A program made the translations under genes and the position numbers. Shown here in pieces: positions 23,781 to 34,960 of a stretch of DNA of 64,000 nt. The stretch is from Isoetes taiwanensis (taxonomy: Eukaryota > Streptophyta > Lycopodiopsida > Isoetales > Isoetaceae): the NCBI GenBank assembly GCA_021234155.1, contig JAJEKV010000021.1, positions 15,389,563 to 15,453,562 of the forward strand, given 5' to 3'. The first letter of the stretch is position 1. Each line of letters begins with the position of its first letter. Below the pieces are notes generated by a model. That model made no database searches. It had not been told where the DNA came from and saw only the letters and a program-made list of their open reading frames with translations.

Positions 23781-24632
23781 AGTTGAAGCAGTGATCAAGC
23801 AGACTCAAATTTTGCAGCACACAACTACAATATATCTTCATCATGCTATTGCTGATTATGCAGAAGCTCTCACACAACGAATGCCCAGAAACTTGAAGTT
23901 TTCTTTTCTATGCTTATGATCTTCCCTATGAAGTGGTGATATACACCAATGTTATTGCCGTTTCAACATTTATTTCCCAGGTGGTATATTTTGTGAATTC
24001 GGGATCAGAGGCAAATGATATGGCAATGTTGATGGCAAGATTGTACACAGGATCTTATGATATAATTGCTTTGAGGAACGCATATCATGGTATGAGTCCT
24101 TCTACAATGGGTCTGACGGCCCACAGTACATGGAAATATAATGTTCCTCAGGTGCAAATCCAGGCTCATTTATTCTAAAGAAAAATATGTTTATACTAGT
24201 TTTTGTAATCACCCATCTGCTCGTACCTCAGGGATTTGGAGTGCATCATGTGTTAAACCCTGATCCATACAGAGGCATTTTTGGATCAGAAGGAAAGCTT
24301 TATGCAAAAGACATTGCTAATCTAATTGAATCTGGCACATCAGGTCAAGTGGCAGGCTTTTTTGGAGAAACTATACCTGGCAGACTCTTCAAGAAGTTCT
24401 TGCAAGCAAAGCTACAAGAAATAGCATATGGATCAACTGCAAGCAAGCTCCGGGCATTTTTTTATTTGCAAATCCGACTTGCCATTAAATGCTGCCCCGT
24501 CACTAGGTTTGTATGCTTCATTATTTTCGAAGCTATTGGAGTAACACTTCGATTTTGTTTCTACTTTGCACGCTATCTCTGCCCTGTATTGTCTGATAGA
24601 AGTGGGCAAGCATTTGGATTTCAAAACCAGAG
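23781..24632 (+). pseudogene. Alanine:glyoxylate aminotransferase 2 (AGT2-like) fragment, unit A
   Basis: Three in-phase exons match plant mitochondrial AGT2, a PLP-dependent class III aminotransferase. Exon 1 (23781-23898) has [20 protein letters not shown] and [10 protein letters not shown]. Exon 2 (23981-24151, 57 aa) has [20 protein letters not shown] and [16 protein letters not shown], the NSG.EAN cofactor-site motif. Exon 3 (24232-~24375) has [20 protein letters not shown] and ends in GFFGETI. A possible remnant of the next exon ([10 protein letters not shown]) ends at 24632. The catalytic lysine region and everything after it are absent, as is the transit peptide. It is a gene fragment moved with introns. 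Confidence 0.88.
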
Positions 24633-24869
24633 GTAAGGTTGTTGTAGCATTGTAAACCAGCAAAGTGCTGTTTCCCCATCTCCCCAAATGGTTGTGCATT
24701 CATGTGATTAACGTATATGCCCAATTCTTATGTAATATAATATTTCATGATGAGAGATCGCCTTATATGGAGACATTGTTAGGTGAGTTATAGCAATCAT
24801 TTATTATTTGATCATGTTCGTCCTGCTATACTCTCTTCTCGATACAAATCATGGCCATCTTTCTTGCAG

Positions 24870-24993
24870 TTTAAATGTATTATGAAGCTGATGAGGTGGG
24901 TAAGTCAGAGCTTGTGAAAGCAGGATCAAAAAGCAAGCTGGATCAGCGTCTTGTGGAACTGCTGAAAATGTTGTTTGATATTGGGACATACAG
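24870..24993 (+). pseudogene. PARP3-like poly(ADP-ribose) polymerase exon, unit A
   Basis: An exon with proper borders (TTCTTGCAG before it, GTGACG after it) encodes YYEADEVGKSELVK followed by SKLDQRLVELLKMLFDIGTY. The second part fits the start of the PARP regulatory domain of plant PARP3 proteins (SKLDPRV.ELLKMLF.VE.Y). Only this exon is present. It lies in the same orientation as the AGT2 exons but comes from an unrelated gene. The assignment rests on about 20 residues. Confidence 0.5.
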
Positions 24994-25653
24994 GTGACGT
25001 AGCTTCTTACCACATCCCTCCTTAATCATTACGTGTCTAGCATTCTAGTGCTTCAGATATTTTTCATCGTATACATATCATTTGCTTTGGTGTTTTAACA
25101 CTTCTGTCTTTGACATATATACAATTATATTGAGTGTCACAATTGGCAGTGCCACAAATGGTGTAGAGATTGATGCCACAAAATGTTGGTAGAGATTGAT
25201 CTCGGCCGTCCCACTTTTGAGATGGGCCGGTCTAGGCGGTGCCACCTCGTAACTCCCCAAGCACCCCTCTTGTTGGTGTACCAAAATATTGGTACAGATT
25301 GATCTCGGCCGTCCATCTCTTAGATGAACGGCCACAACAAAAAAGCCCCAAATAAGCCCCTTGATGCAGAGTGTGTGTAGACATTTAAATCTCGGCCGTC
25401 CATCTCAAATCTGGACGGCCCACGTTAAGCCCCCAAATTGACCCCTTTATTTGGGGCTTCTGATCTGTGACGTCGGAGTTTGCCCTCTTCCCCATTTCCT
25501 CAGGCCCTTGCCCGAAGAACTCCTCCATCTATGGCCGATTGGGACTTCGTGATATCCGTGCACGCCCGGATCGTTTACGCACTTATCTTTCTCTACTTCC
25601 GGCCCTGCGCTTTTCCTATGTCTCGACCTCGGATCCATTCTAGTGCCCCCTCT

Positions 25654-26504
25654 CGTTGAAGCAGTGATCAAGCAGACTCAAATTTTGCAGCACACAACTA
25701 CAATATATCTTCATCATGCTATTGCTGATTATGCAGAAGCTCTCACACAACGAATGCCCAGAAACTTGAAGTTTTCTTTTCTATGCTTATGATCTTCCCT
25801 ATGAAGTGGTGATATACACCAATGTTATTGCCGTTTCAACATTTATTTCCCAGGTGGTATATTTTGTGAATTCGGGATCAGAGGCAAATGATATGGCAAT
25901 GTTGATGGCAAGATTGTACACAGGATCTTATGATATAATTGCTTTGAGGAACGCATATCATGGTATGAGTCCTTCTACAATGGGTCTGACGGCCCACAAA
26001 GACATGGAAATATAATGTTCCTCGGTGCAAATCCAGGCTCATTTATTCTAAAGAAAAATATGTTTATACTAGTTTTTGTAATCACCTATCTTTCTTTCGT
26101 ACCTCGGGATTTGGAGTGCATCATGTGTTAAACCCCGATCCATACAGAGGCATTTTTGGATCGGAAGGAAAGCTTTATGCAAAAGACATTGCTAATCTAA
26201 TTGAATCGGCACATCGGGTCAAGTGGCGTGCTTTTTGAGAAACTATACCGCGACTCTTCAAGAAGTTCTTGCAAGCAAAGCTACAAGAAATAGCATATGG
26301 ATCAACCGCAAGCAAGCTCCCGGGCATTTTTTTATTTGCAAATCCGACTTGCCATTCGTCTGCCGTCACTAGGTTTGTATGCTTCATTATTTTCGAAGCT
26401 ATTGGAGTAACACTTCGATTTCGTTTCTACTTTGCACGCTATCTCTGCCCTGTATTGTCTGATAGAAGTGGGCAAGCATTTGGATTTCAAAACCAGAGGT
26501 AAGG
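25654..26504 (+). pseudogene. AGT2-like fragment, unit B
   Basis: Same exons as in unit A. The lead-in before exon 1 lacks ~18 bp present in A (the CTCGGTTTCTCGTTCAAAAG stretch). [12 protein letters not shown] is intact in exon 2; exon 3 is frame-broken after GFGVHHVLN by base losses. It is not functional. Confidence 0.8.
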
Positions 26505-26735
26505 TTGTTGTAGCATTGTAAACCAGCAAAGTGCTGTTTCCCCATCTCCCCAAATGGTTGTGCATTCATGTGATTAACGTATATGCCCAATTCTTATGTA
26601 ATATAATATTTCATGATGAGAGATCGCCTTATATGGAGACATTGTTAGGTGAGTTATAGCAATCATTTATTATTTGATCATGTTCGTCCTGCTATACTCT
26701 CTTCTCGATACAAATCATGGCCATCTTTCTTGCAG

Positions 26736-26859
26736 TTTAAACGTATTATGAAGCTGATGAGGTGGGTAAGTCAGAGCTTGTGAAAGCAGGATCAAAAAGC
26801 AAGCTGGATCAGCGTCTTGTGGAACTGCTGAAAATGTTGTTTGATATTGGGACATACAG
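26736..26859 (+). pseudogene. PARP3-like exon, unit B
   Basis: Nearly identical to the unit A exon, with both splice borders intact and the SKLDQRLVELLKMLFDIGTY coding kept. Confidence 0.5.
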
Positions 26860-26974
26860 GTGACGTAGCTTCTTACCACATCCCTCCTTAATCATTACGT
26901 GTCTAGCATTCTAGTGCTTCAGATATTTTTCATCGTATACATATCATTTGCTTTGGTGTTTTAACACTTCTGTC

Positions 26975-27782
26975 TTTGACATATATACAATTATATTGAG
27001 TGTCACAAATGTTGGCAGTGCCACAAATGGTGTAGAGATTGATGCCACAAAATGTTGGTAGAGATTGATCTCGGCCGTCCACTTTTGAGATGGACGGTCT
27101 AGACGGTGCCACCTCGTAACTCCCCAAGCACCCCTCTTGTTGGTGTACCAAAATATTGGTACAGATTGATCTCGGCCGTCCATCTCTTAGATGAACGGCC
27201 CACAACAAAAGCCCCAAATAAGCCCCTTGATGCAGAGTGTGTGTAGACATTTAAATCTCGGCCGTCCATCTCAAATCTGGACGGCCCACGTTAAGCCCCC
27301 AAATTGACCCCTTTATTTGGGGCTTCTGATCTGTGACGTCGGAGTTTGCCCTCTTCCCCATTTCCTCAGGCCCTTGCCCGAAGAACTCCTCCATCTATGG
27401 CCGATTGCCGGACTTCGTGATATCCAGGTACGCCAGATCGTTTCTGCACTTATCTTTCTCTACTTCCGGCCCTGCGCTTTTCCTATGTCTCGACCTCGGA
27501 TCCATTCTAGTGCCCCCTCTCGTTGAAGCAGTGATCAAGCAGACTCAAATTTTGCAGCACACAACTACAATATATCTTCATCATGCTATTGCTGATTATG
27601 CAGAAGCTCTCACACAACGAATGCCCAGAAACTTGAAGTTTTCTTTTCTATGCTTATGATCTTCCCTATGAAGTGGTGATATACACCAATGTTATTGCCG
27701 TTTCAACATTTATTTCCCAGGTGGTATATTTTGTGAATTCGGGATCAGAGGCAAATGATATGGCAATGTTGATGGCAAGATT
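26975..27782 (+). repeat. Chimeric tandem unit C, truncated by a transposon
   Basis: Third unit: hairpin repeat (26,988-27,330), AGT2 exon 1 (from about 27,520) and the first part of exon 2, stopping at GATGGCAAGATT. Directly after this the 12.8-kb transposon begins. The rest of the unit (~1.0 kb) is missing on the far side, where the sequence resumes only at the unit tail (GTATACATATC, 40,590). Confidence 0.85.
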
Positions 27783-27807
27783 AAGCACTGTTTCATTATT
27801 TATGGAC
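27783..27807 (+). repeat. Left terminal inverted repeat
   Basis: 25 bp beginning AAGCACTGTTTCATTA and ending TATGGAC. It pairs with 40563-40587 with mismatches at positions 7, 17 and 18. Confidence 0.8.
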
Positions 27808-28089
27808 TTTCCCTGAGTCCATACGTCTCCGAAATTGAGTCAAATTTCTAAAATATGATCGTTTTTTAAATAGAAGGACGGAATTTTTCGGGAAACGTGC
27901 TGGTAGGTGATATGGCAGAAGCTTTTTCTATTAAGCCAAGGACAAGCCCGCCCAACTCGCGGTCAAGGAAAAGCGCGTCCTGTGTGCGAGGTGTTGCTAG
28001 TGAGGCTTTGTTTTGCAAATGCGGCAAAGATAGATTCATAACGGCAAAGTGAGAATGGTTGAAACGAGGCGCCGGTATGGATTCACAAT

Positions 28090-29710
28090 GACTGAAATGC
28101 AGTCCCATATCAGTGAGCAGATCTTAGCCCACGCGAATCAATTGCAGGTTGAGGTGCAGAATGAGATAAATCAGAATGGAAGAAACGAAATCGATTAAGC
28201 GTGTCATGAAGCTCCTCCGTGGGGATGGGTTGTTAAAGGACAACAATTATCAACTCACTAGGGTGGAGTTGGAAGCTTCCCCGATATCATTGAAACGACT
28301 TGTCTACGGGAGAGGCCCCAAGAGGCTACTCAAATTAGAGGATGTTTGGCTGCACAACTCATTCGGACCATTATTTAAGAAGCTTTATAAAAAGGAGAAA
28401 AGGCAAAGTGGAAGATTTGGTAACCAAGCTCATTGTCAACACTCCTCACTCGATCCTTGAATTGGATGAATGGCTGGACTCAGATAGCGTAAATTACATT
28501 GATGAGTTCGATCGGGGTGATCTTATTCAAGTCGAACTAGCCATTGACCTAAAAACTGCACCCCGATATTTTCTACTTTGTATTCGCTTTTTTGTCGAAC
28601 TACCTATGTCGAGGCATGTTGTTTTATTTGGTTTTATAATATGTGTATGACATCTATGTAATGCATTTCTTAATGAATGGAACCGGTTCTATCTATTTTT
28701 ATGATGGAGCATAGGCCACAATCCCTAGACACCAATTTGTTTTGTGGAAATTGGGCGCTTAATTTGCCCTCATAGTCGTCTCAACAAAGTTTAATACTAG
28801 CCTCCAAAGGAAATAGGGCGGCCACCCCATTTTCGTTAGACTTCTGAAAATACAAATACTGATGTCACAAAATATAATTAATCCAACTTGAAAACTATGC
28901 CACCAAGTGTGGATGCTACCTATAACACTCATTTCAGATATAAATTCTTATGAACTTATGAAATACATCTCATAGATTGTAATTATTGGTGATTTTGTCA
29001 ATCTCATAAGCGCCGCTCGGAACCCAAACAATATGGATAGTAACATGGTACTCACGGGAGTCTTTCTACGACCGAAGGCTATTATACCATGCAGCCGGTG
29101 CATCAAGGGTGATCCCTTTGATAATGCATGCATGAAGTCGCCGAAAAGTCATGAGGCAAGTGAGGGTGTCCAAATGCTTTGGAGGTGGAGGCAATTGGGA
29201 CCTCAAGAACTCTAGCAGGGCGGGGCGAGACATTGCAAAGGGTCTGTGCTATGCAATCGAATCTTGGCAATACTTATAGCCAAGTAATTATTGATGAAGC
29301 AATCAGAGTAACATTATTGGGCGTACATATACGACCGTAAGTATATCCAATAATTATTGTGTATAATACCAACAATAATTTTGGTTGGTATAAATATATA
29401 TCAAACCAATGTTGGCCAACAAATTTGGCCTTAGTCTAACCATGTGGTCTCCTGTTGGTCCTGAGCGTGATTCCATTACGTGCAAGATGAATCACTTAAA
29501 ACTTCAAGCAAAGCCGTGCGAGCGAAAATAGCCATGGAAGATTGGATGACCACTGTGAGTCTCAATCCTCGCCATTATCCTGATCCCTTCGATGTTATCA
29601 TCCATCTGATATGGAATAGAGAGCATCAAATGTACATGATAGAAAAGATCTCTGGGGTGGCTGCTGAAAATGACTCAGAAGAGTCCCCTAGATCGATTGT
29701 TGTAATGTGA
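28090..29710 (+). CDS. Unknown transposon gene 1 (plus strand, split)
   Basis: Coding-like plus-strand stretches are separated by probable introns or frame breaks. The first includes SIKRVMKLLRGDGLLKDNNY and LVYGRGPKRLLKLEDVWLHN. A second frame directly continues with VTKLIVNTPHSILELDEWLD and RGDLIQVELAIDLKTAPRYF. A final piece (29,480-29,710) reads AKIAMEDWMTTVSLNPRHYP, DPFDVIIHLIWNREHQMYM and an acidic tail to a TGA. The composition is charged and soluble, with no membrane segment or signal peptide. I recognise no family. Its position just inside the left end of the transposon suggests a role for the element. Confidence 0.45.
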
Positions 29711-29809
29711 TAGTCATGTTGTTGTAATCGGATTGTCGAATACTTTGCTTTTGTAATTTGTAAGGCGCCCACTTGACTTCATGTTCAACTGCTCGCACTG
29801 ATAGCCTTA

Positions 29810-30066
29810 AGGTTCAAATTGGGCGCCCGCCCAATTTCTATGAGGGAACTCTTCTAGTGCAGGGAAATTTTCGACATGTATTTATTTTCTTGGTCAATGT
29901 ACATAAGTTTTTTTCACTCAATTTCATTATAAAAACCTATATAGTGAGTAACAGTGGTGCGAAATTGGGCGCCCGCCCAATTTGCACCCCCGTGCTCACT
30001 CTAAACACATATACACAGAGTGTCAGAGATGCGAAATTGGGCGCCCGCCAATTTGCACCCCCTCGT
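29810..30066. repeat. Palindrome array 0
   Basis: Three copies of AAATTGGGCGCCCGCC(C)AATTT, at about 29,817, 29,962 and 30,033. The last two share a ~70-bp unit that also contains CAGAG(T)GT..GTGC and TTGCACCCC. The core is nearly self-complementary (AAATTGGGCG pairs with CGCCCAATTT). Confidence 0.8.
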
Positions 30067-30099
30067 GCTAGCAAAACATACTCCTTGTGCTCAAGGGTC

Positions 30100-33000
30100 C
30101 ACCCTTTCACCGACGCGTTGTGTGTGAGCGCCGCTTTTCTCCCCCCGCCTTGGCCGCTTGTTTAAGGAGTTCCATCCGAGCGTGGAATTCTTCGATGGTT
30201 AGCGTGAAGGCCGAGCATCCTTCTCAATTTCCATTTCAACATCATCCTCCTTCTCATTTTCCTCGTCCTCCTTCTCAACTTCCTCGTCCCTCCTTCTCAA
30301 CTTCCTTCTCCTTTTCGACATCCTTTTCTTTTCTCTGATGGTAGCGGGTCCATTGTGTTGAGCTTCTTGTGTCTCCAAGACAACAGAAGGTTCTCCATCC
30401 TTGAGGAGTAGTCTGCATAAACTTCGAGCTACCCTCGATCACATCTTGGGTGCACACTAATGTAGTGCCCGCCAAAGCATTAATGTTATCCTTCTTCTTT
30501 CTAAAGAAAGACATGTCCTTTGCTCCAAAACCTCGCAACCTTTCTCAAATGGTCTCGTGAGAGAATCTTTTAGACAACCGGAGAGTGGATTGCAACTCTT
30601 GCACCGCTTTGTCGCGGGGAATGGACAAGGAGGTGGAGGAGTGGACACTACAAAGACTTGCCTTGGAGCCGCTTTGCTTTCTTTTTACCCTCTCGCTATT
30701 TTTTGCAATGCACCTGCTCTCGATTTCTTCTCATCCAAAGATTACTTCGAGTTGATCAAAAACTGAGTAAGTTTAAGCTGCATATTCTCATCACTCTCAA
30801 AGGCAAAGGGCTTTTATACCCTTCGCATATATCGCACGGCTAAAAGGATCCTCCAGAGAAGAAATCAAGGACACCGCATCCCTCAAGCATAAATTTCCTG
30901 GACAAGGTATGTGCATGTCCTAGAATCTAATTGATGTGGCAAAAGGGCACCCAAGCCCTCGCCACACTCTTGTCACCCCAAGGCCGATACAACCAGTATG
31001 CTGAAGCAAAGTACAACCGTTATAAGTGGCATTGAAAAGAAATAGACGCAGACCCTGGGTTTAAATCATGTTACCTGCTGCGCACTCATGATCGGGGAGG
31101 TTCTTCTCTATGTCCTCCACTTCTTTCAAGTGCTCATGGAACTTCGAATACTCTTGAGGATGGTCCGTGATCGTTGAAGCATAGATTCAGGTCATTCATT
31201 GCAGGGCAGCTTGCTTGGTCTCGGCCACATACATTACAAGAACGAGTCTGCAGCCTTTCGCGAACACGAGAGGAAGGGTTTCTCTTTTTAGGATCATTGT
31301 ACGCTCCCACCCATACACGACTCCCCCCGTCTATAGTCTTCATGGCGGACAAGCATTCACTCAAACGATCTGGACTGATAAAGATCGTGATCCAATATAA
31401 TTGCTGGTCCGTAAGCACACACCGATCTGGTCCAAGAACTTCGGTAATCCTCCATGCTCCATTTCTTGATATTTCAAATCACATCCAACAAACCCAGGTA
31501 TTGACCACATCAACCGACATTCCCAGGACCCATTACGGTAGCATTTGAATGATTTTGATCCCTCTTCCACCGTCCACGCAGATACTCATTAACCTTCGTG
31601 ATAAGAGCCTTTGGAAGGTTAAGCTTTTCTGCCTCCTTGCGGCTATCAACCCAATCACCTACACCACTGGCGAACATCAACATCAAATTCTCCGTGAATA
31701 TAGGGATGAATTTTCCTCAAATCGGTCATGTTGTCAACATGAAGCTTTTTCACATCTTTGAGATATTTAAGGAGTGCACGCCGACAAGGCCAATCTTCTT
31801 CACCGCCAAGCACGGATTTTCATGACCGACACGCCTCCAAGATAATTTTTTGGTGGTCTTTATGTACGTGGTGGTCATCATAATCTCGGCCAAAAGTCTT
31901 TGCGAGATCCATTGGATGCATGGACTTTAAAGGTCGGCACTTGTTATTCGTGAACATTCTCAGCGGTCCTTTACCACTATCGTCTCACCCAATTCATCTT
32001 TTAGCTGGTCTTCATAGAATAACCGAGCCACTTGTAGGCACATATTCCAAGTTTCGATTATCCGTGTACACGGTAATCGTAGTCTCGCATGCTAAGCTTC
32101 TTCAATGTCTGCTTCGCTATAGCGAGCCAATCCTGCACAGCATAGTAAACTTAGCACATTTGAAATATACAGTCTCAAAATTTAGCAATGCACAAGCTAA
32201 CATGCAATGCACATGAGGGCAGCCAGCAAAAATTGGGCTCAAATTTCATAGACAAGGAGATGCAATTTGACATGTTATATTCACATGGGGCCAACCCAAA
32301 TTGGGCCCCAATTTCATAGACAAGGATATGAAATTTGACATGCTATATTCACATGGGGCCAACCCAAATTGGGCGCCCGCCCAATTTCATAGACAAGGAG
32401 ATGCAATTTGACATGCTATATTCACATGGGGCCAACCCAAATTGGGCCACCAATTTCATAGCCAAGGAGATGCAATTTAACATGCTATATTCACATGGGC
32501 CCAACCCAAATTGGGCGCCCAATTTCATACCCAAGCGGATGCAATTTAACATGCTATATTCACATGGGGCCAACCCAAATTGGGAAGCCCGCCCAATTTC
32601 ATACCCAAGCGGATACATGTGTCATGTAGTATCCTGGCATCTGAAATTGGGCGCCAGCCCAATTTCATAGCCAAGACGCTGCAAGAAATATGGGAGGCCT
32701 CCCAAATTGGGCGCCAATTTGATGGCCAAGGGATTTAAAAAAAATAGACCGCATCCACAATTAGAAATGACTTCATCAATATGCGCTATCTTGGGATAGT
32801 CCACGCTTTCCTTTCTTGACTTTCCATAGAATGCCCATTGATTCCTAAGTCAGCCAGATTTGTTCGAAGTAGACATCCCGATGGATAGTATTCTTGGTGA
32901 TATCGTTGCTCTCCGGCCGACCTTCACATATTCGATGGGGAGGAGGTTCCCCGCCAAAGACACGACATTTTCTTTTTAGAAGAAAAAGATAAGATCTTTC

Positions 33001-34357
33001 AAATGAGCCCTTTTCTCACGCCCATTCCAACGCCTGTTGACAAGAATTTGGGCAACCGCAGTAGTGTGATTGCCATTTACAATCCGTGCATTGTCCAAAT
33101 CGTGGCCTTCTTCCACTTCAGTGCACGTCCAGTGACTGGATCAAAGGGTACAACATCCGCACAAGGTGGATGCATCTGCACATTAATAAATGATTCATAG
33201 AGTGTATCAACATGTTCTGGACTGATGACCCTGCAGGTCATATTTGCAAGTGCTTGATGCATTTTGAAGATATCCACCTCTATTTCAATTCAACACCAAG
33301 AGGATAGATCCTTTCCCCGTGCTTAATGTTGATCAATGCGATTTGGGACAGCTCACGTTTGCTTTCTTGAGTCAACGCCCCGCCAGATGTCGAGCACTTC
33401 ACAATTTGCCTGTCGTCTTCCTGTGAGCCTGTGTCAGTCCCACTCCCCCCATCGGATGCACCTGATGTTGATGGTGGAGTAGGGTCTCTTCTTTTCTTAG
33501 ACGCAGGAAGCTATTGCCTCGCGGCCGACTTCGCTTTTGTTCCTTGCTTTTCTGGGGGGACCGCCGATACCTCCCCGCGATCTAATGCTAACGCCCCGGC
33601 TACGGATGTTCTTCCCATACCACCAAGAATCGGTTTTTGAGTTGATGTTTTCTCTTTTTCTTCTTAGGAACCTTTTCTCGATGACACGGCCAAGGTTTTC
33701 TCTGTCCCCTTCGTCCACAATTCTTCTTAGGAACTCCATAACGTGATCTCAACCACGCCAGTCATAGACCTTTGGTTGGCTCTTCCCATGATACTCTGTG
33801 TAAAGGGCCTTTGATCGATTTTGTTTGTGATCGAGTATGCACTGTCTAACTGTATTAAATCCATCTATAATATCTCCCCGTTTGGTGAGTCCAGATCTCT
33901 CAAGGCTTTTCGTAAAGAAGACAGTGACCCAACCCTGGCCGACACGAATGTGAAGCCTCTTGATGCTTGCATGCATTAGCCGAGGGATTGTAAGTCCCAA
34001 AGGGTAACCTGTATCCTTGAAATGACTTATCAAGCACGTCCTCTACGACAACCTCTAACTCGTTGGCAAACTCGCTGCTCACAGACATGTCGATTGCTAT
34101 ACCTGCATTCTGTGTCCTCCGAGTCCCGGCTCGACAAAACAGCAATGCATCCTTGAGGTGATTCGTGCATAGACCTGTGTGGATATTGCCTACCTCTATG
34201 CACCAAGTAAATTTATCCTCGCTACGGCTCATTAGTTCCGGACGACTTTCAATACCATTGAACTGAATTCCCGGCTCAGCTTCCTTTGTCGCAAAGAAAT
34301 GCCTGTATAACGGAGGGCCGATCCACGTGCACGTGCAGTTTGTTTAGTTCTTGCCAT
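30100..34357 (-). CDS. Unknown transposon gene 2, large, with histone-H3-like N-terminus
   Basis: A long minus-strand coding region broken by frame shifts and at least one probable intron. The first ATG (34355-34357) gives MARTKQTAR. The frame that carries most of the coding joins shortly after, with GPPLYRHFFATKEAEPGIQF, KFTWCIEVGNIHTGLCTNHL and LEVVVEDVLD. After a one-base shift it continues ISHFKDTGYPLGLTIPRL and GWVTVFFTKSLERSGLTKRG. A basic/Ser-Pro linker follows (PKKKKRK in one frame, a plausible nuclear signal; RRDPTPPSTSGASDGGSG in another), then SQIALINIKHGERIYPLGVE and DIFKMHQALANMTCRVISPE. Beyond palindrome array 1 the coding resumes (31.1-32.1 kb), with a Cys-containing CNVCGRDQASC motif and a CAG/GTAACA donor near 31,080. 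Acidic/basic coiled-coil-like coding lies at 30.15-30.35 kb. The family is not recognised. Confidence 0.5.
32225..32720. repeat. Palindrome array 1, ~65-75-bp unit, about 6 copies
   Basis: Each unit has ATGCAATTT(G/A)ACATGCTATA followed by TTCACATGGGGCCAACCC and then a variable palindromic core: AAATTGGG, zero to several of GCGCCCGCCC, and CAATTTCATA(G/C). Core variants include GGGCCCC, GGGCGCCCGCCC, GGGCCAC and GGGCGCC. The array interrupts the minus-strand gene and is probably in an intron. Open frames across it on both strands are repeat translations. Confidence 0.85.
34331..34357 (-). other. Histone H3 tail match (MARTKQTAR)
   Basis: Nine codons, ATG GCA AGA ACT AAA CAA ACT GCA CGT, encode exactly the first nine residues of histone H3, including the K4 modification site. 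After that the match ends (..ARGSALRYTGIS in this frame) and no H3 globular domain follows. This is at the start of the long minus-strand transposon gene, although the downstream main frame is offset by one base. Confidence 0.75.
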
Positions 34358-34439
34358 GGGTGCGTGATAACATCATTCATGAATCCCATTAGTGGTGTGT
34401 CAAAAGAATTAAAAGAGCAATTTGCCGAAAGAGGGAGAT

Positions 34440-34960
34440 TACAAGACTAACCAAAGATTGTGGAAGAGGTCCCAAATTGGGCGCCAATTTGGTAGCATAG
34501 GAGATTACAAGAAGAGAGAAGCCTCGAGGGTCCCAAATTGGCCCGCCAATTTGCCGCAGAGGAGGTTACAAGAAGAGAGAGGCTGAGGGGGTCCCAAATT
34601 GGGCGCCCGCCCAATTTGCCGCAGCAGGGAGGCCCGGGTCCCAAATTGGGCTCACCAATTTGCGAGTGCAGGAGATTACAAGAAGAGAGAAGCCCGAGGG
34701 TCCAAAATTGGGCGCCCCACCTGCTTGAAAGGCAGGAGGTTACAAGAAGAGAGAGGCCGAGGGTCCCAAATTGGGCCTCCCACTGGCAGAAAGGTTGCGT
34801 GAGAGATTACAAGAAGAGAGAAGCTCGAGGGTCCAAAATTGGGCGCCCAACCTGCGGCCGTGAGAAAGCAGAGGAGGTTACAAGAAGAGAGAGGCCGAGG
34901 GTCCCAAATTGGGCTTCCAATTTACCCAATGATAATACATGAGGTTACCTAGAAGAGAGA
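34440..34960. repeat. Palindrome array 2, ~65-bp unit, about 8 copies
   Basis: Units contain GAGG(T)TTACAAGAAGAGAGA followed by GGCC(T)GAGGGTCCCAAATTGG and a variable core (GGGCGCCCGCCCAATTT in the third copy, shortened in others). The spacer is unrelated to that of array 1, while the AAATTGGG..CCAATTT core is the same. It lies just upstream of the ATG of the minus-strand gene, where a promoter would be expected. A 134-aa plus-strand open frame here is only repeat translation. Confidence 0.85.

Larger units (their letters stand above)
23216..25080 (+). repeat. Chimeric tandem unit A (hairpin repeat + AGT2 + PARP3-like)
   Basis: First copy of a ~1.88-kb head-to-tail unit. It consists of a hairpin repeat with three hairpin modules (23,216-23,575), AGT2 exons (to about 24,632) and a PARP3-like exon (24870-24993), and ends in a tail (..CGTATACATATCATTTGC..). 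Unit A has the fewest CAG/CTG changes and looks closest to the source sequence. Confidence 0.85.
25110..26945 (+). repeat. Chimeric tandem unit B
   Basis: Second full unit: hairpin repeat (25,115-25,460), AGT2 exons (about 25,650-26,500) and PARP3-like exon (26736-26859). AGT2 exon 2 is readable as a 69-aa frame from 25,806. Exon 3 carries several changes at CAG/CTG sites (TCTGGCACATCAGG reads TCGGCACATCGGG) and a frame break. The segment from about 26,280 on is nearly unchanged from unit A. Confidence 0.85.

Noticed and set aside
32335-32670. 111-aa plus-strand repetitive ORF (YSHGANPNWA units)
   Set aside because: Translation of palindrome array 1; no start context, and the other strand is also open.
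34538-34942. 134-aa plus-strand ORF with repeated RRERPRVPNWA units
   Set aside because: It is a translation of palindrome array 2, whose unit length happens to keep one frame open. The other strand and arrays 1 and 3 give similar artefacts.
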